DNA of 59,219 bases from Candidatus Cloacimonadota bacterium (GCA_002742885.1 PDOO01000036.1:1-59219), one strand, 5' to 3'. Numbered from the stretch's first letter, positions 1-8,761 are shown. Notes: a model not told the origin generated them from the sequence alone. Numbers and translations are program-made.

Positions 1-1
1 G

Positions 2-379
2 ATACCTGAAAACGATGTTGATATCTACCCTTATTTATATTTAGCAGATACAATGATTAGTGATACTTCCAGTGTTATAAATGAGTTTCTAGCACTAGGA
101 AAACATGGAATTATCTATGTTTTACCTTATGAAGATCTTAAACATTCAGATGGTATGCCGGTTCTTTCAATAGATCCTAAACATTGGTTAGAAGGAGCAT
201 TTCCTCATATGTATGAGCCGAAAGATCTTCTTCCTGCTGTTGAGAAAGCTTTAAATCCTGCTCAAAAGATGAAAGAGAAGCTGGAGGAGTATAGAAACTA
301 TTTTTTTACAGGATTGGATGGGAAAGCAGGAAAGAGGGTTAAGAGTAAGATTGATGAGCTGATGAATTTGGAGCAGTAA
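2..379 (+). CDS. CDP-glycerol glycerophosphotransferase-like protein, C-terminal part (5' truncated by window edge)
   Basis: The reading frame is open from base 2, so the gene starts outside the window; the ATG at 53 is internal. The visible end carries the pattern ADTMISDTSSVINEFL, matching the donor-binding region of the TagB/TagF family (ADVLITDYSS-type motif). This family transfers glycerol-phosphate or similar groups onto teichoic-acid-like or capsular polymers at the inner face of the membrane. The tail after about residue 90 is charged and probably helical. The next gene is a membrane phosphotransferase 55 bases downstream on the same strand, which supports a role in surface polymer modification. 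The exact substrate cannot be told from the fragment. Confidence 0.72.
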   Translation: MPENDVDIYPYLYLADTMISDTSSVINEFLALGKHGIIYVLPYEDLKHSDGMPVLSIDPKHWLEGAFPHMYEPKDLLPAVEKALNPAQKMKEKLEEYRNYFFTGLDGKAGKRVKSKIDELMNLEQ

Positions 380-434
380 AATATACCTCTTTATTGCGGT
401 ATTTTAATTAAATTTTATAGGAAGGAAAATTAAA

Positions 435-2033
435 ATGAAAAAAAATATAATCCGTCTGTTAATGCTAACCTTAATAATGAGTTCTCTTCTCATTTTAAGT
501 GATTTTTTATTTTCACTGTACAAAGAGAGTTTCTATTTTAAATTGAGCAATAAAAATATTCTTCCGGCTCTCGGATACTCTCTCCTTACCTTTCTTATAG
601 CGAGCAGAGTATGGCGTAATGTTGCAATAGTTACAATATTTTTCGGATCACTTTTACAATTTTGGTTTTATCAATATTTTGGGGATTATTTTCAAGCAAT
701 TGCTTTTATACAATTTTTTAATAATCTCTATGAGGTTTATGACTCCGTATTACCTGTTATATTAAGTTTTTTACCGCCTCTTACAGTTATAATTTTTTTC
801 AGCAGCGTAACTGTTTTTATCAGCAACAGATATTACAAAGATGTTGTTCTATTTAAATTTTCATCTTATCTTATAGTTATTGCCCTTCTTGCAAATCTTT
901 TGCAAACTCATATATATCTGGAAGGTATAGGCAATAGCGGTAAGTTATCACATTGGAGATCTAAAGCTTTATATCCCAATAAAAAAGAACTTTCAGTTTT
1001 TAATTTTCATAAGAGTTTAAACTATCTATTAGTTGGTATTATTCCTAAAAAAATATTTGGCAGCAGCTTTAATTTTCCTGTTTTGGATCCGCCTGAAAAG
1101 GTTTCCGGTACAGAAAATAATATAATTTTTGTTTTGGGAGAATCTTTGAGATATGACAGACTCTCTCTTTTTGGCTATAATAAAGAAACAACACCTAAGC
1201 TTGATTCTCTGGCAAATACAGGCAACATAGATTTTAAAGCTATTTATAGCGGCGGAACTATGACTAAAACATCTTCTGCCGTAATTTTAAACAGGATTCA
1301 ATATCCGGGTATGGAACAGATAGTGAATAAAGGCAATAATCTGTTTAAACTTGCTAAAGATAATGGATATAATACAGCTTTTATATCTGCTCAATCAGGT
1401 AAAAGTATGAGTATTTTAGAATCTCTGATAGGAATGAAAAATGTGGATTTTTATATCCACAGAGATAAATTTGATAAGAGTAATTCTCTTTCTACCGGTT
1501 GTGATGAGGATATTTTTCCATATCTGGAGAGTATTGATCTGAATAAGAAAAATTTTATTGTTATTCAACAAAGAGGTTCCCATTCTCCTTATGATAAGTA
1601 CACTGAAAAGTTTAATCTTTTTAATGATAAGTATGACAACACTGTTCTCTACACTGATTACTTTTTAAGCAGGGTTTACAGATATATTGAAAAAAACAGT
1701 AAACTTCCTGCCTACTTTATCTTTGCTTCCGATCATGGAGAACTGCTTGGAGAGAAAGGTAAAAACGGGCATGGTTGGTTTGAAAAAGAGGTTTATAAAA
1801 TTCCTATGGTATCCGCCTCTTTTAATACAGATAAAAATATAGATATAAAAAGTATAGAGAGTCATTTTGAACTGAGTAATTATCTTACAGAACTGTTAGG
1901 CTATGAGAGCAAGTATGAAAGAAAAGAGAATAGAACTATATATGTGAATGGATCTGATTTGGATGGATTAGCCGGTTATATTAAGATTGAGATGAAAGGC
2001 GACAGCGTTATTGCTCAGGAGATAATAAGATGA
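435..2033 (+). CDS. Membrane sulfatase-fold phosphoethanolamine/glycerol-phosphate transferase
   Basis: The 532-residue protein has an N-terminal block of about five membrane segments (residues 5-165) followed by an alkaline-phosphatase/sulfatase-fold domain facing the periplasm. Visible landmarks are GESLRYDRLSLFGY (235-248, metal-binding Glu236), a Thr-rich nucleophile segment SGGTMTKTSS (272-281), HSPYDKY and SDHGELLGEKG near the end. This matches the EptA/LtaS group, which moves phosphoethanolamine or glycerol-phosphate from phospholipid to lipid A, glycans or polymers. GGAAGG lies just before the ATG. It follows a CDP-glycerol transferase-like gene, so the acceptor may be a surface polysaccharide rather than lipid A. 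The substrate is inferred. Confidence 0.8.
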   Translation: MKKNIIRLLMLTLIMSSLLILSDFLFSLYKESFYFKLSNKNILPALGYSLLTFLIASRVWRNVAIVTIFFGSLLQFWFYQYFGDYFQAIAFIQFFNNLYEVYDSVLPVILSFLPPLTVIIFFSSVTVFISNRYYKDVVLFKFSSYLIVIALLANLLQTHIYLEGIGNSGKLSHWRSKALYPNKKELSVFNFHKSLNYLLVGIIPKKIFGSSFNFPVLDPPEKVSGTENNIIFVLGESLRYDRLSLFGYNKETTPKLDSLANTGNIDFKAIYSGGTMTKTSSAVILNRIQYPGMEQIVNKGNNLFKLAKDNGYNTAFISAQSGKSMSILESLIGMKNVDFYIHRDKFDKSNSLSTGCDEDIFPYLESIDLNKKNFIVIQQRGSHSPYDKYTEKFNLFNDKYDNTVLYTDYFLSRVYRYIEKNSKLPAYFIFASDHGELLGEKGKNGHGWFEKEVYKIPMVSASFNTDKNIDIKSIESHFELSNYLTELLGYESKYERKENRTIYVNGSDLDGLAGYIKIEMKGDSVIAQEIIR

Positions 2034-2372
2034 ATAAAACAGTTTCTTTTATATTTTTAGAAAAAATATTGTATGAAATGATGATTAAAATAAAATTGGA
2101 AATATTATGAGTATTCTTCAGCAGCTTAGATATATTATTTTACTGATAAAGATAAAAACAGAAAAGATCAGTTCTCCGGATATACCGGATATAATGGTCA
2201 TTAATTAATAGTATGATAATATATATTATGTAAACTTAGAAGAATGGATTTTACCTCCCTTCCAAATCAAATAATTTTTTTATGAATTTATCGCCGGACT
2301 CCAAATATCGATTTTTCGAAGCGATCTCCGGTTCAGCAATATTAAAATACTAATAAAAAAGGAGAATAAAAA
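2034..2372. other. Intergenic stretch with two tiny overlapping ORFs
   Basis: No ordinary gene is present. Two very short plus-strand frames follow the transferase in a chain of ATGA overlaps: 2030-2110 (26 codons) and 2107-2208 (33 codons). Neither resembles a protein I know and both may be chance or remnants. Further right is a weak dyad, CCGGA at 2294-2298 with TCCGG at 2327-2331 and ATCG/CGAT nested inside, in the leader of yicC. The yicC ribosome binding site (GGAG, about 2360) closes the stretch. Confidence 0.4.
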
Positions 2373-3251
2373 ATGAAAAGTATGACCGGATACGGAAAAT
2401 CTGCTTATTTTTCAGAAGAATTCGATGTTTCTGTAGAAATAAAATCCGTTAACAACCGTTTTTTGGATTTAAAATTAAGTTGTCCTCGCGAATTGTCCTT
2501 TCTTGAACCCCAAATAAAGAAAGAAGTCAATAATTATATCAAGCGAGGAAAAGCAGATTTGAGAATAACCGTTAACGATAAACGTCCGCCGGAGTTGGAA
2601 CTTAATAAAACCAGACTTCTTGCATTCAAAGAAATATATTCAAAAATAAACGAAATTCTAGGATCGGAAAACAATATTCCTCTGGAAACCGTACTGAGAG
2701 AAAGCGGAATTGTTGCCGTAAAGCAATCCGGATCGGATAATGAAGAGTATTCCGATGCTGTTATTGAAACTTTGGTCGAAGCCCTTAAAGAGCATGAGAA
2801 AATGGCAATCAACGAAGGGAAATCGATGCAAGACTTTCTTGCCTCTTCTCTGGATATAATGTTTGAAAGTTTAGTTAATATAGAAAAAGAATTTCCGGCT
2901 TATAAAAAAGAATTATTTTTAAAATTCAAAGAGCAAATAACAGAACTTCTCAATGAGGTCTCGGATCCTGTTACGGAAAAAAGAATTTTAGCCGAGACGG
3001 CATTTTATATAGAAAAGTCTGATGTAAATGAAGAGATAGTAAGATTCCGCAACCATATAAATAAGTTCAGAGAAAAGCTGTATTTGGAAGGCGAAGAAAC
3101 AGGTAAAAGTTTGAATTTTATTTTGCAGGAAATGCATAGGGAAGTCAATACTGTCGGTTCAAAATTTAATTTTTCCGAAGTATTCTCGGATGTTTTAAGA
3201 ATCAAAGAAGAAATTGAAAAATGTCGGGAAATGGTACAAAATGTCGAATAA
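2373..3251 (+). CDS. yicC: YicC family endoribonuclease
   Basis: At 292 residues this has the full family length. It opens with the hallmark MKSMTGYG, has VEIKSVNNRFLDLK near residue 22, and closes with the conserved QEMHREVNTVGSK and the VQNVE terminus. YicC proteins are RNases or RNase adaptors that act on structured and small RNAs in the cytoplasm. The ATG follows GGAG. The last codons overlap the next gene, a membrane PH-like protein, and RNase R comes after it, so the operon groups two RNA-degrading enzymes. Family assignment is firm; RNA targets in this organism are unknown. Confidence 0.93.
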   Translation: MKSMTGYGKSAYFSEEFDVSVEIKSVNNRFLDLKLSCPRELSFLEPQIKKEVNNYIKRGKADLRITVNDKRPPELELNKTRLLAFKEIYSKINEILGSENNIPLETVLRESGIVAVKQSGSDNEEYSDAVIETLVEALKEHEKMAINEGKSMQDFLASSLDIMFESLVNIEKEFPAYKKELFLKFKEQITELLNEVSDPVTEKRILAETAFYIEKSDVNEEIVRFRNHINKFREKLYLEGEETGKSLNFILQEMHREVNTVGSKFNFSEVFSDVLRIKEEIEKCREMVQNVE

Positions 3252-3687
3252 AAAAGAGTTATATCCTTTGAAATGGAAATCTTTTCCTCTGACGGATTAT
3301 CCTGTACAAACCGTTATATTATTATTGTTTATGATTTTTTTATCTTGGTTTTTATGGAATCTTGCCGTAACGTCATGGCACATGCCTTTATTTTACGTTT
3401 TCGGAATATTTATTTTTGTTTTGGAGCTTTTCCCCTATTTCATTCCCACGAAATATGAATTTTCGGAAGATAAAATCATTGTTGATTATTCAGTAACGAA
3501 AGTAAGAAAAAATTATTCTGATTTCGGCTGCTGGTATATGGATAAAAAAGGCATAATGCTTTCCACTTTTAAAATGCCTCGCCGCCTCGACAGATTCAGA
3601 GGGCAATCATTAAGATTCAGTAAAGATAAGAAAGAAAAAGAAAAATTAATTAAAATCTTGGAAGAAAGAATAGGCAAACAGGTTTAA
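3241..3687 (+). CDS. Small membrane protein with PH-like domain, function unknown
   Basis: I chose the ATG at 3241 over an in-frame ATG at 3214 because a GGGA lies before it and the overlap with yicC is then only 11 bases. The 148-residue product starts with a short polar segment, has two membrane segments (about residues 20-60), then a basic, beta-rich cytoplasmic domain with a C-terminal helix ending in KILEERIGKQV. The layout resembles bacterial PH-domain (DUF304-like) membrane proteins. I do not recognise it more precisely. It sits between two RNase genes with almost no spacing on either side, so it is co-expressed with them. Confidence 0.7.
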   Translation: MSNKKELYPLKWKSFPLTDYPVQTVILLLFMIFLSWFLWNLAVTSWHMPLFYVFGIFIFVLELFPYFIPTKYEFSEDKIIVDYSVTKVRKNYSDFGCWYMDKKGIMLSTFKMPRRLDRFRGQSLRFSKDKKEKEKLIKILEERIGKQV

Positions 3688-3689
3688 AA

Positions 3690-5813
3690 ATGTATGATCG
3701 CAAGTTAGCCGGAAGAATTAAATCTTTGCTTAAAGAATCTGCCGGTAAAATATATTCAGTCAATAAATTAGCGAAGAGACTAAAAATAAAAAAACATAAG
3801 AAAAATGATTTCGAGGATACCTTGAAAACGCTTGTATCGGAGAAGAAAATTTTTTCATCCGGGAAAAGATATTTTTATGAAAACAAAAAAACAGAGGAAC
3901 TTTTATCGGGAACTTTCGATGCAACTTCGCTTGCCAAAAATTATTCTTTTGCGTTCGTAAAAATTGACGGAAAAGATTTCGATGTTTTTGTCTCTGCCGA
4001 AAACACGATGAATGCTTTTCATAAAGATAAAGTAAAAGTTGAGATAAGAAACATTAACTCCACTAAAAAATACGGGATTATCCGTTCCGTTGAAAAGCGT
4101 TATACCGATGAATTTGTCGGAAATATATCTTCATATAAAAATACGGAAATCTTTGAACCCGATTTAAAAAAAATACATAAAAACTTTACCGTTTTAAACC
4201 CGGATAAAAATCTTGTCGGAAAAAAAGTTGTTTTGAAAATTAAGAATTGGGGAAATGCAAACCTCAACCTCTCCCCTGCCGGTGAAGTTGTCGAAATTAT
4301 CGGTGATTCGGGAGAAAGCAATACCGAAATTCAAGGAGTCATCCGACAATTTAATTTGCCTTTAAATTTTCCGGAAGATGTTTTGAAAGAAACGCTTAAT
4401 TTACCGACAGAAATACCTGAATCTGAAATTTCTTCAAGAACCGACTTAAGAGATATTGAAACATTTACGATTGATCCTGTTTCCGCCAAAGATTACGATG
4501 ACGCAATTTCGCTTGTCGAAACAGAGAACGGTTGGAAACTTTACGTTCATATTGCCGATGTTTCATTTTTTGTAAAACCCGGGAGCAGACTTTTTGAAGA
4601 ATCCTCAATTCGAGGAAACAGTTTTTATTTTCCCAAAAAAGTTATACCGATGCTGCCTTTCAAAATATCCAATAATTTATGCAGTTTACGACCGTTTGAG
4701 GATAAGTTGACCGTCAGCGTCATAACTGATTTTGACAAAGATTTCAATCAAATTTCACAAACCGTATGCGAATCGATTATCAATTCAGACGCAAGATTGA
4801 CTTACGAAGATGTTGACTTGCTGTTTGAAGGAAAAGATGCTCCTATTGATTATTCTGTCCGAAATACATTGCTTATTATGCGTAAATTATCGGATAAACT
4901 TTCAGAAAGAAGAACTGCCGCGGGAGCTTTATATTTTAATCTTCATGATACGGATTATATCTATGACGACGACGGTAAACTTAAAGAAATAGTCCGAACC
5001 CCGGAAACAGCTTCTCATAAACTGATAGAAAACTTCATGTTGCTTGCCAATGAATTTATAGCAAAACGTCTTACAAAACTAGCTAAAACGACTTTGTACA
5101 GGATTCATGAAAATCCTGATCCGGAAGAAATTGAAAAAGCAGTTAAACTTTTGCGATCTTATGAAATATCAGTAAAAAAATCCAAAGATTTAAACAAAAC
5201 TTTTCAAAATATTCTTGATGCTGTTCCCAATAACGATTTTCACAGAGTATTTGACAAAATTTTATTGAGAAAAATGAAAAAAGCCAAATATTCGACTCGC
5301 AGAATAAGGCATTTCGGTTTGGGTATGGAATTGTACACCCACTTTACTTCGCCCATCAGACGTTTTTGCGATTTAATAATCCATCATCAAATCAAAACCT
5401 TTCTGACAAAATCTTCCAAAATTAAATTTTCTGCGGAAGAATTGGGGAAATACGCTTACGCCATATCAGACAGAGAACTTATTGCCGATGAAGCAGAGCG
5501 AGAAGTAAACAAAAAGTTTATTATATCTTATATGAAAAATTTCTCCGGAGAAATTTTTACCGGATTAATTGTCGGAATGAACAGCTCTTCCCTATTCATT
5601 GAACCGGATAAAATCCCGGTTACCGGAGTATTAAAAATTTCAGAATTGGATGACGATTATTATACTTTTTACGACAAAGCCTATAACATGGTAGGTAAGA
5701 AAAAAGGACGTGTTTTCAGGCTTGCCGACCGAGTAACCGTACAAGTTGTTTCTGTTGTCGATGACGTATATTTCAGACTTTACGAGGAAGAGGACAATGA
5801 AAAGAAAATTTGA
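3690..5813 (+). CDS. rnr: Ribonuclease R (RNB-family 3'-5' exoribonuclease)
   Basis: The 707-residue protein has a basic winged-helix-like N-terminus (residues 1-70), cold-shock-type OB domains (about 70-240), the RNB catalytic domain, and a C-terminal S1 domain (about 620-700). The catalytic acidic cluster is visible in IDPVSAKDYDDAISL (near residue 270), followed by YVHIADVSFFVKPGS and YTHFTSPIRRFCDLIIHHQ, all diagnostic. RNase R degrades structured RNA processively and takes part in mRNA and rRNA turnover. It starts two bases after the PH-like gene and overlaps the HD gene by 17 bases. The short tail after S1 (DNEKKI) lacks the long lysine-rich extension of enterobacterial RNase R. Confidence 0.95.
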   Translation: MYDRKLAGRIKSLLKESAGKIYSVNKLAKRLKIKKHKKNDFEDTLKTLVSEKKIFSSGKRYFYENKKTEELLSGTFDATSLAKNYSFAFVKIDGKDFDVFVSAENTMNAFHKDKVKVEIRNINSTKKYGIIRSVEKRYTDEFVGNISSYKNTEIFEPDLKKIHKNFTVLNPDKNLVGKKVVLKIKNWGNANLNLSPAGEVVEIIGDSGESNTEIQGVIRQFNLPLNFPEDVLKETLNLPTEIPESEISSRTDLRDIETFTIDPVSAKDYDDAISLVETENGWKLYVHIADVSFFVKPGSRLFEESSIRGNSFYFPKKVIPMLPFKISNNLCSLRPFEDKLTVSVITDFDKDFNQISQTVCESIINSDARLTYEDVDLLFEGKDAPIDYSVRNTLLIMRKLSDKLSERRTAAGALYFNLHDTDYIYDDDGKLKEIVRTPETASHKLIENFMLLANEFIAKRLTKLAKTTLYRIHENPDPEEIEKAVKLLRSYEISVKKSKDLNKTFQNILDAVPNNDFHRVFDKILLRKMKKAKYSTRRIRHFGLGMELYTHFTSPIRRFCDLIIHHQIKTFLTKSSKIKFSAEELGKYAYAISDRELIADEAEREVNKKFIISYMKNFSGEIFTGLIVGMNSSSLFIEPDKIPVTGVLKISELDDDYYTFYDKAYNMVGKKKGRVFRLADRVTVQVVSVVDDVYFRLYEEEDNEKKI

Positions 5814-6390
5814 AATAAATAAAATTAACTTTAATGATGACACCTTAAAACTGTACTTTAGTTTTATAAACTTAAAGCATTTATTCAGACAAGGGTGGTT
5901 AAAGTCTGGTATAAAAAAGGAGTTATGCGAATCAACAGCAGATCATTCTTTCGGAACGGCAATTCTGATTCTTGATTTGGCAAATAGATTTTTTCCTTAT
6001 TTAGACAAACAAAAGTTATTGGAATTGGCTTTATTTCATGAAGCGGGAGAAATATTGGAAGGCGATATAACTCCTTGCGACGGAATTACTCCGGAAGAGA
6101 AATATGAAAGAGAGTATCAAGCAGCCAAAAATATTTTTGCCGATCTTGCAAACGGAGAATATTATTTTAACCTTTGGCTGGAATTCGAATCTCAGAAATC
6201 ACCCGAAGCCGTTTTGGTTAAACAAGTCGATAAATTAGAAATGGCTTTACAAGCATTTTTTTATCATCATGAAACAGGATTTTCTCCCGAAAAATTTTAT
6301 GAATCTTCTGCAAAAGCAATAAAAGATAAAAATCTGAAAGAAATTATCAAAAAAGTATCGGAAGCATCAGAAAATATCAATAAAAAATAA
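5797..6390 (+). CDS. HD-superfamily phosphohydrolase (HDDC2/YfbR-like) with an atypical HE motif
   Basis: The ATG at 5797 is preferred because GAGGAAGAGG lies directly upstream and it gives a product with the normal family start (197 residues). ESTADHSFGTA (45-55) supplies the first His and GDITPCDG (89-96) the third motif of HDDC2/YfbR-type 5'-deoxynucleotidases. In the HD signature, here LFHEAGE (79-85), the aspartate of the metal-binding His-Asp pair is glutamate. A later KQVDKLEMA supplies the last aspartate. The enzyme probably removes phosphate from nucleoside monophosphates, but the changed ligand makes activity uncertain. It ends the yicC-rnr operon and overlaps the convergent lysO gene by 14 bases. 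Confidence 0.75.
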   Translation: MKRKFEINKINFNDDTLKLYFSFINLKHLFRQGWLKSGIKKELCESTADHSFGTAILILDLANRFFPYLDKQKLLELALFHEAGEILEGDITPCDGITPEEKYEREYQAAKNIFADLANGEYYFNLWLEFESQKSPEAVLVKQVDKLEMALQAFFYHHETGFSPEKFYESSAKAIKDKNLKEIIKKVSEASENINKK

Positions 6391-6982
6391 ATAAAAAATT
6401 GATAACTGCCGGAACCGCAACAGTTAAAACAACTCCGTGAAATACGCTTATCAGCGAAAAATCTTTCCCGGCATATTCTGTTATCACCGGTAAAGTCGTA
6501 TCCATTGAAGTTGCCCCTCCTCCGGAAATAACTCCCAAAGGTCCGAAATATCGAGCCATCAACGGCGCAAAAATCAACGTAATTATTTCTCGACTCATGT
6601 TTGCCAGCAAAGCAGTAATTCCCAATTCTTCACTGTGCAGTTCCGTTAATTGAAAACAGGAAAGACTGTAATATCCGAATCCCGCTCCTGCGGATGTTGT
6701 CTCTATTACTCCGTAATCTTTTATAAAAAAAGACATTAATGCAGAACCGATCAAAGTACCGACTGCCGTTGCCCCGGGAACCAATAAAATACGAACGGGA
6801 GATTTACGCAATACCTGAAAATGATTCGGATTAGAACCTATGCTTATTCCGACAAAAAAAACTAAACAATATAAAACCGTTAAACTTATTTGAGACTTTA
6901 TGATAAAAAGCGGCAATAAATTATATTTGCCGGCAAAAATACCGAGAACAAAGCAAATTGAAATAATAACGCTATTTTTCAT
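6377..6982 (-). CDS. lysO: LysO-type lysine exporter, large (C-terminal) subunit
   Basis: The frame extends further upstream, but the ATG at 6982 has AGAGA before it and overlaps the preceding gene by just 11 bases, so I use it (201 residues). The sequence is almost entirely hydrophobic, with conserved GAGFGYYSLSCF, a Ser-Arg-Glu (NMSREI) turn, SGGGATSMDTTLPVI and FHGVVLTVAVPAVINF. These are signatures of the DUF340/LysO family, which exports L-lysine and analogues such as thialysine across the inner membrane. In Escherichia coli LysO is one chain; here the N-terminal part is a separate gene just upstream. Both parts appear intact. Confidence 0.82.
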   Translation of the reverse strand: MKNSVIISICFVLGIFAGKYNLLPLFIIKSQISLTVLYCLVFFVGISIGSNPNHFQVLRKSPVRILLVPGATAVGTLIGSALMSFFIKDYGVIETTSAGAGFGYYSLSCFQLTELHSEELGITALLANMSREIITLIFAPLMARYFGPLGVISGGGATSMDTTLPVITEYAGKDFSLISVFHGVVLTVAVPAVINFLFIFY

Positions 6983-7250
6983 AGTTCTCTTTAAAAAAAA
7001 TCTTTCCGACAAGTTTTGCCGTAAACAAACTTCCCGCAAGTCCTCCTAAGGCAATAATTAATCCGTATAAACCGAGAGAAGTTATATTATTGATTATATC
7101 ATCGTTTGTTCCGACGGAAAGTCCCAAAAGAAAAATTAAAATATAGACCGCATATTCCGATATTTTATCCGATAATTTTAAAATATTCTTGCAATTACGG
7201 AAAAAAAATCCTCCAATCATACCCGTGAAAAAAAATAAAACAACAAGCAT
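6972..7250 (-). CDS. LysO-type lysine exporter, small (N-terminal) subunit
   Basis: This 92-residue protein has about three membrane segments, including LLGLSVGTNDDII and ALGGLAGSLFTAKLVGK, and corresponds to the N-terminal third of one-chain LysO/DUF340 proteins. A GAGG ribosome binding site precedes the ATG. Its stop overlaps the start of the large-subunit gene by 11 bases in another frame. Comparable two-gene LysO pairs are known in other bacteria, so this is more likely a natural split than a frameshift. The gene pair points away from the AI-2E gene and its promoter should lie in the gap at 7251-7672. Confidence 0.75.
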   Translation of the reverse strand: MLVVLFFFTGMIGGFFFRNCKNILKLSDKISEYAVYILIFLLGLSVGTNDDIINNITSLGLYGLIIALGGLAGSLFTAKLVGKIFFKENYEK

Positions 7251-7672
7251 TTAATACCTCAAGATTTTATATAATTTATATATTTCAACCAAAAAATACC
7301 CCGGGAAAAGACAGTAAAGCAATTTTTCAGTAAACAGAAAATATCATATTTGAGTTTTAAACAGGTTTATTCTTTAATTGATTTTTTTCTCGGGCAACAA
7401 ACAGCTTATCTTAAAAAGACATAAAAATTCTTATTCTGTCATTTAAACAACGTCCAAAGTCATAAAGATAATTTACGGAAGAACTTAATAAATTATAAAA
7501 AAAATGAAATTGACAGAGAAAAACTCTAATAAATTGTTTCATCAATTGTGCTTAAAGAAAATAAAATTATTCGCGGAAAACAAAGCCCCCTTTATTTAAT
7601 CGTATAAAAATCAGCAGGGGGAGCATTTTTTTACCGGGACATAATAATGATAAAGAAAACAGAGGGAAAATA
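7251..7672. other. Divergent intergenic region between lysO and the AI-2E permease gene
   Basis: No gene is visible. The 422 bases must hold promoters for both flanking units. The only clear structure is CCCCCT (7586-7591) pairing with AGGGGG (7616-7621) across a 24-base loop, followed on the plus strand by a short T-run. A TTGACA hexamer occurs near 7511 but without a convincing partner. Confidence 0.4.
7585..7632 (+). terminator. Hairpin plus T-run in the AI-2E gene leader (terminator or attenuator-like)
   Basis: CCCCCT pairs with AGGGGG over a 24-base AT-rich loop, and a run of seven T follows (7626-7632). No plus-strand gene ends nearby, since the last one stops at 6390, so this is either a leader attenuator or the end of an unannotated short transcript. 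The loop is long, so confidence is low. Confidence 0.3.
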
Positions 7673-8695
7673 ATGAAAAAGCTTGCTTATTTTTTTATTA
7701 TAGCCACAGGCTCAATATTGGCATTAATTTACGGGAAAACAATGATGATTCAATTTGTCGTTGCCTTTTTATTATGGTTCGCAACCTTTCAAATCAATAA
7801 ATCTTTTTGTAAAATAAAATGGTTTAAACGTTTTATACCCGGAATATTTCAATATATTATTGTTGCTGCATTGTTGATTTTGGTTTTATATCTGGTTATG
7901 AATATGGTTATGAATAATTTAATGTATTTAAGTTCTTCTTTCTCTAATTACGAAAACAACATTAACACGGTAACCTCAAAAATAGATGACTTATTCCAAA
8001 TTGACATAAAAAAGGAAGTAAATACTTTTATCAGATCTTTAAATATTAAATATATCATATCCGGACTGACTGAAAGCTTATCCAATATTTTTTCAAACTT
8101 TACCATGATATTGATTTATTTGCTTTTCTTTTTTTTAGAGACCAAAAGCGTTAAACTGAAACTTAAAGCCCTCTTCCCCGATCCTGATAAAAGAAAAAAA
8201 TTTGATATGACATTGGCAAAAATAGAAAAATCTTTGGCTCAATATTTTCACGTTAAAACTTTGATAAGCATATTAACCGGAATGTTAAGTTTTGCCGTGT
8301 TAAAATTTATCGGAGTTGACGCCGCATTATTTTGGGCATTTTTAATCTTCGCTCTGAATTATATTCCGACCATCGGATCGCTTATCGCAACAATATTTCC
8401 GGCTGTTTTCAGTTTGTTGCAATTCGGATCTTTTATGATATTTATTTTAATACTTTTATTGATCGGTTCCATACAAATGATTGCAGGTAACGTAGTTGAG
8501 CCTAAATTAATGGGAAAAACTCTAAATGTAAGTCCCATGGTAACAATTCTCGCATTGGCTTTTTGGGGAAAATTGTGGGGAGTTACCGGAACGTTGTTCA
8601 GCGTACCGATTACGGTTATTATTATAATAATTTTATCGCAATTCAAATCCACTGAAAAAATAGCTGTTATTCTATCAGAAAAAGGGGATTTATAA
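7673..8695 (+). CDS. AI-2E family transporter (UPF0118 permease)
   Basis: The 340-residue membrane protein has the family layout: two paired N-terminal segments (5-75), a soluble amphipathic stretch (80-120), then about five more segments. Conserved family features are FALNYIPTIGSLIATIFP near residue 225 and GNVVEPKLMGKTLNVSPMVTI near 275. Family members include TqsA and Na+(Li+)/H+ antiporters; the real substrate here cannot be told. GAGGG lies before the ATG. It is followed by mfd after 66 bases on the same strand. Confidence 0.85.
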   Translation: MKKLAYFFIIATGSILALIYGKTMMIQFVVAFLLWFATFQINKSFCKIKWFKRFIPGIFQYIIVAALLILVLYLVMNMVMNNLMYLSSSFSNYENNINTVTSKIDDLFQIDIKKEVNTFIRSLNIKYIISGLTESLSNIFSNFTMILIYLLFFFLETKSVKLKLKALFPDPDKRKKFDMTLAKIEKSLAQYFHVKTLISILTGMLSFAVLKFIGVDAALFWAFLIFALNYIPTIGSLIATIFPAVFSLLQFGSFMIFILILLLIGSIQMIAGNVVEPKLMGKTLNVSPMVTILALAFWGKLWGVTGTLFSVPITVIIIIILSQFKSTEKIAVILSEKGDL

Positions 8696-8761
8696 CTGAT
8701 TATCGAAATTGCAAAATTTAATATCGAATAAAAAAAGAAACCGCTGTATGTTGGAGAAAGC

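Noticed and set aside
6377-7250. Frameshifted single lysO gene
   Set aside because: Both pieces have their own ribosome binding site and suitable ends, and two-gene LysO pairs exist elsewhere.
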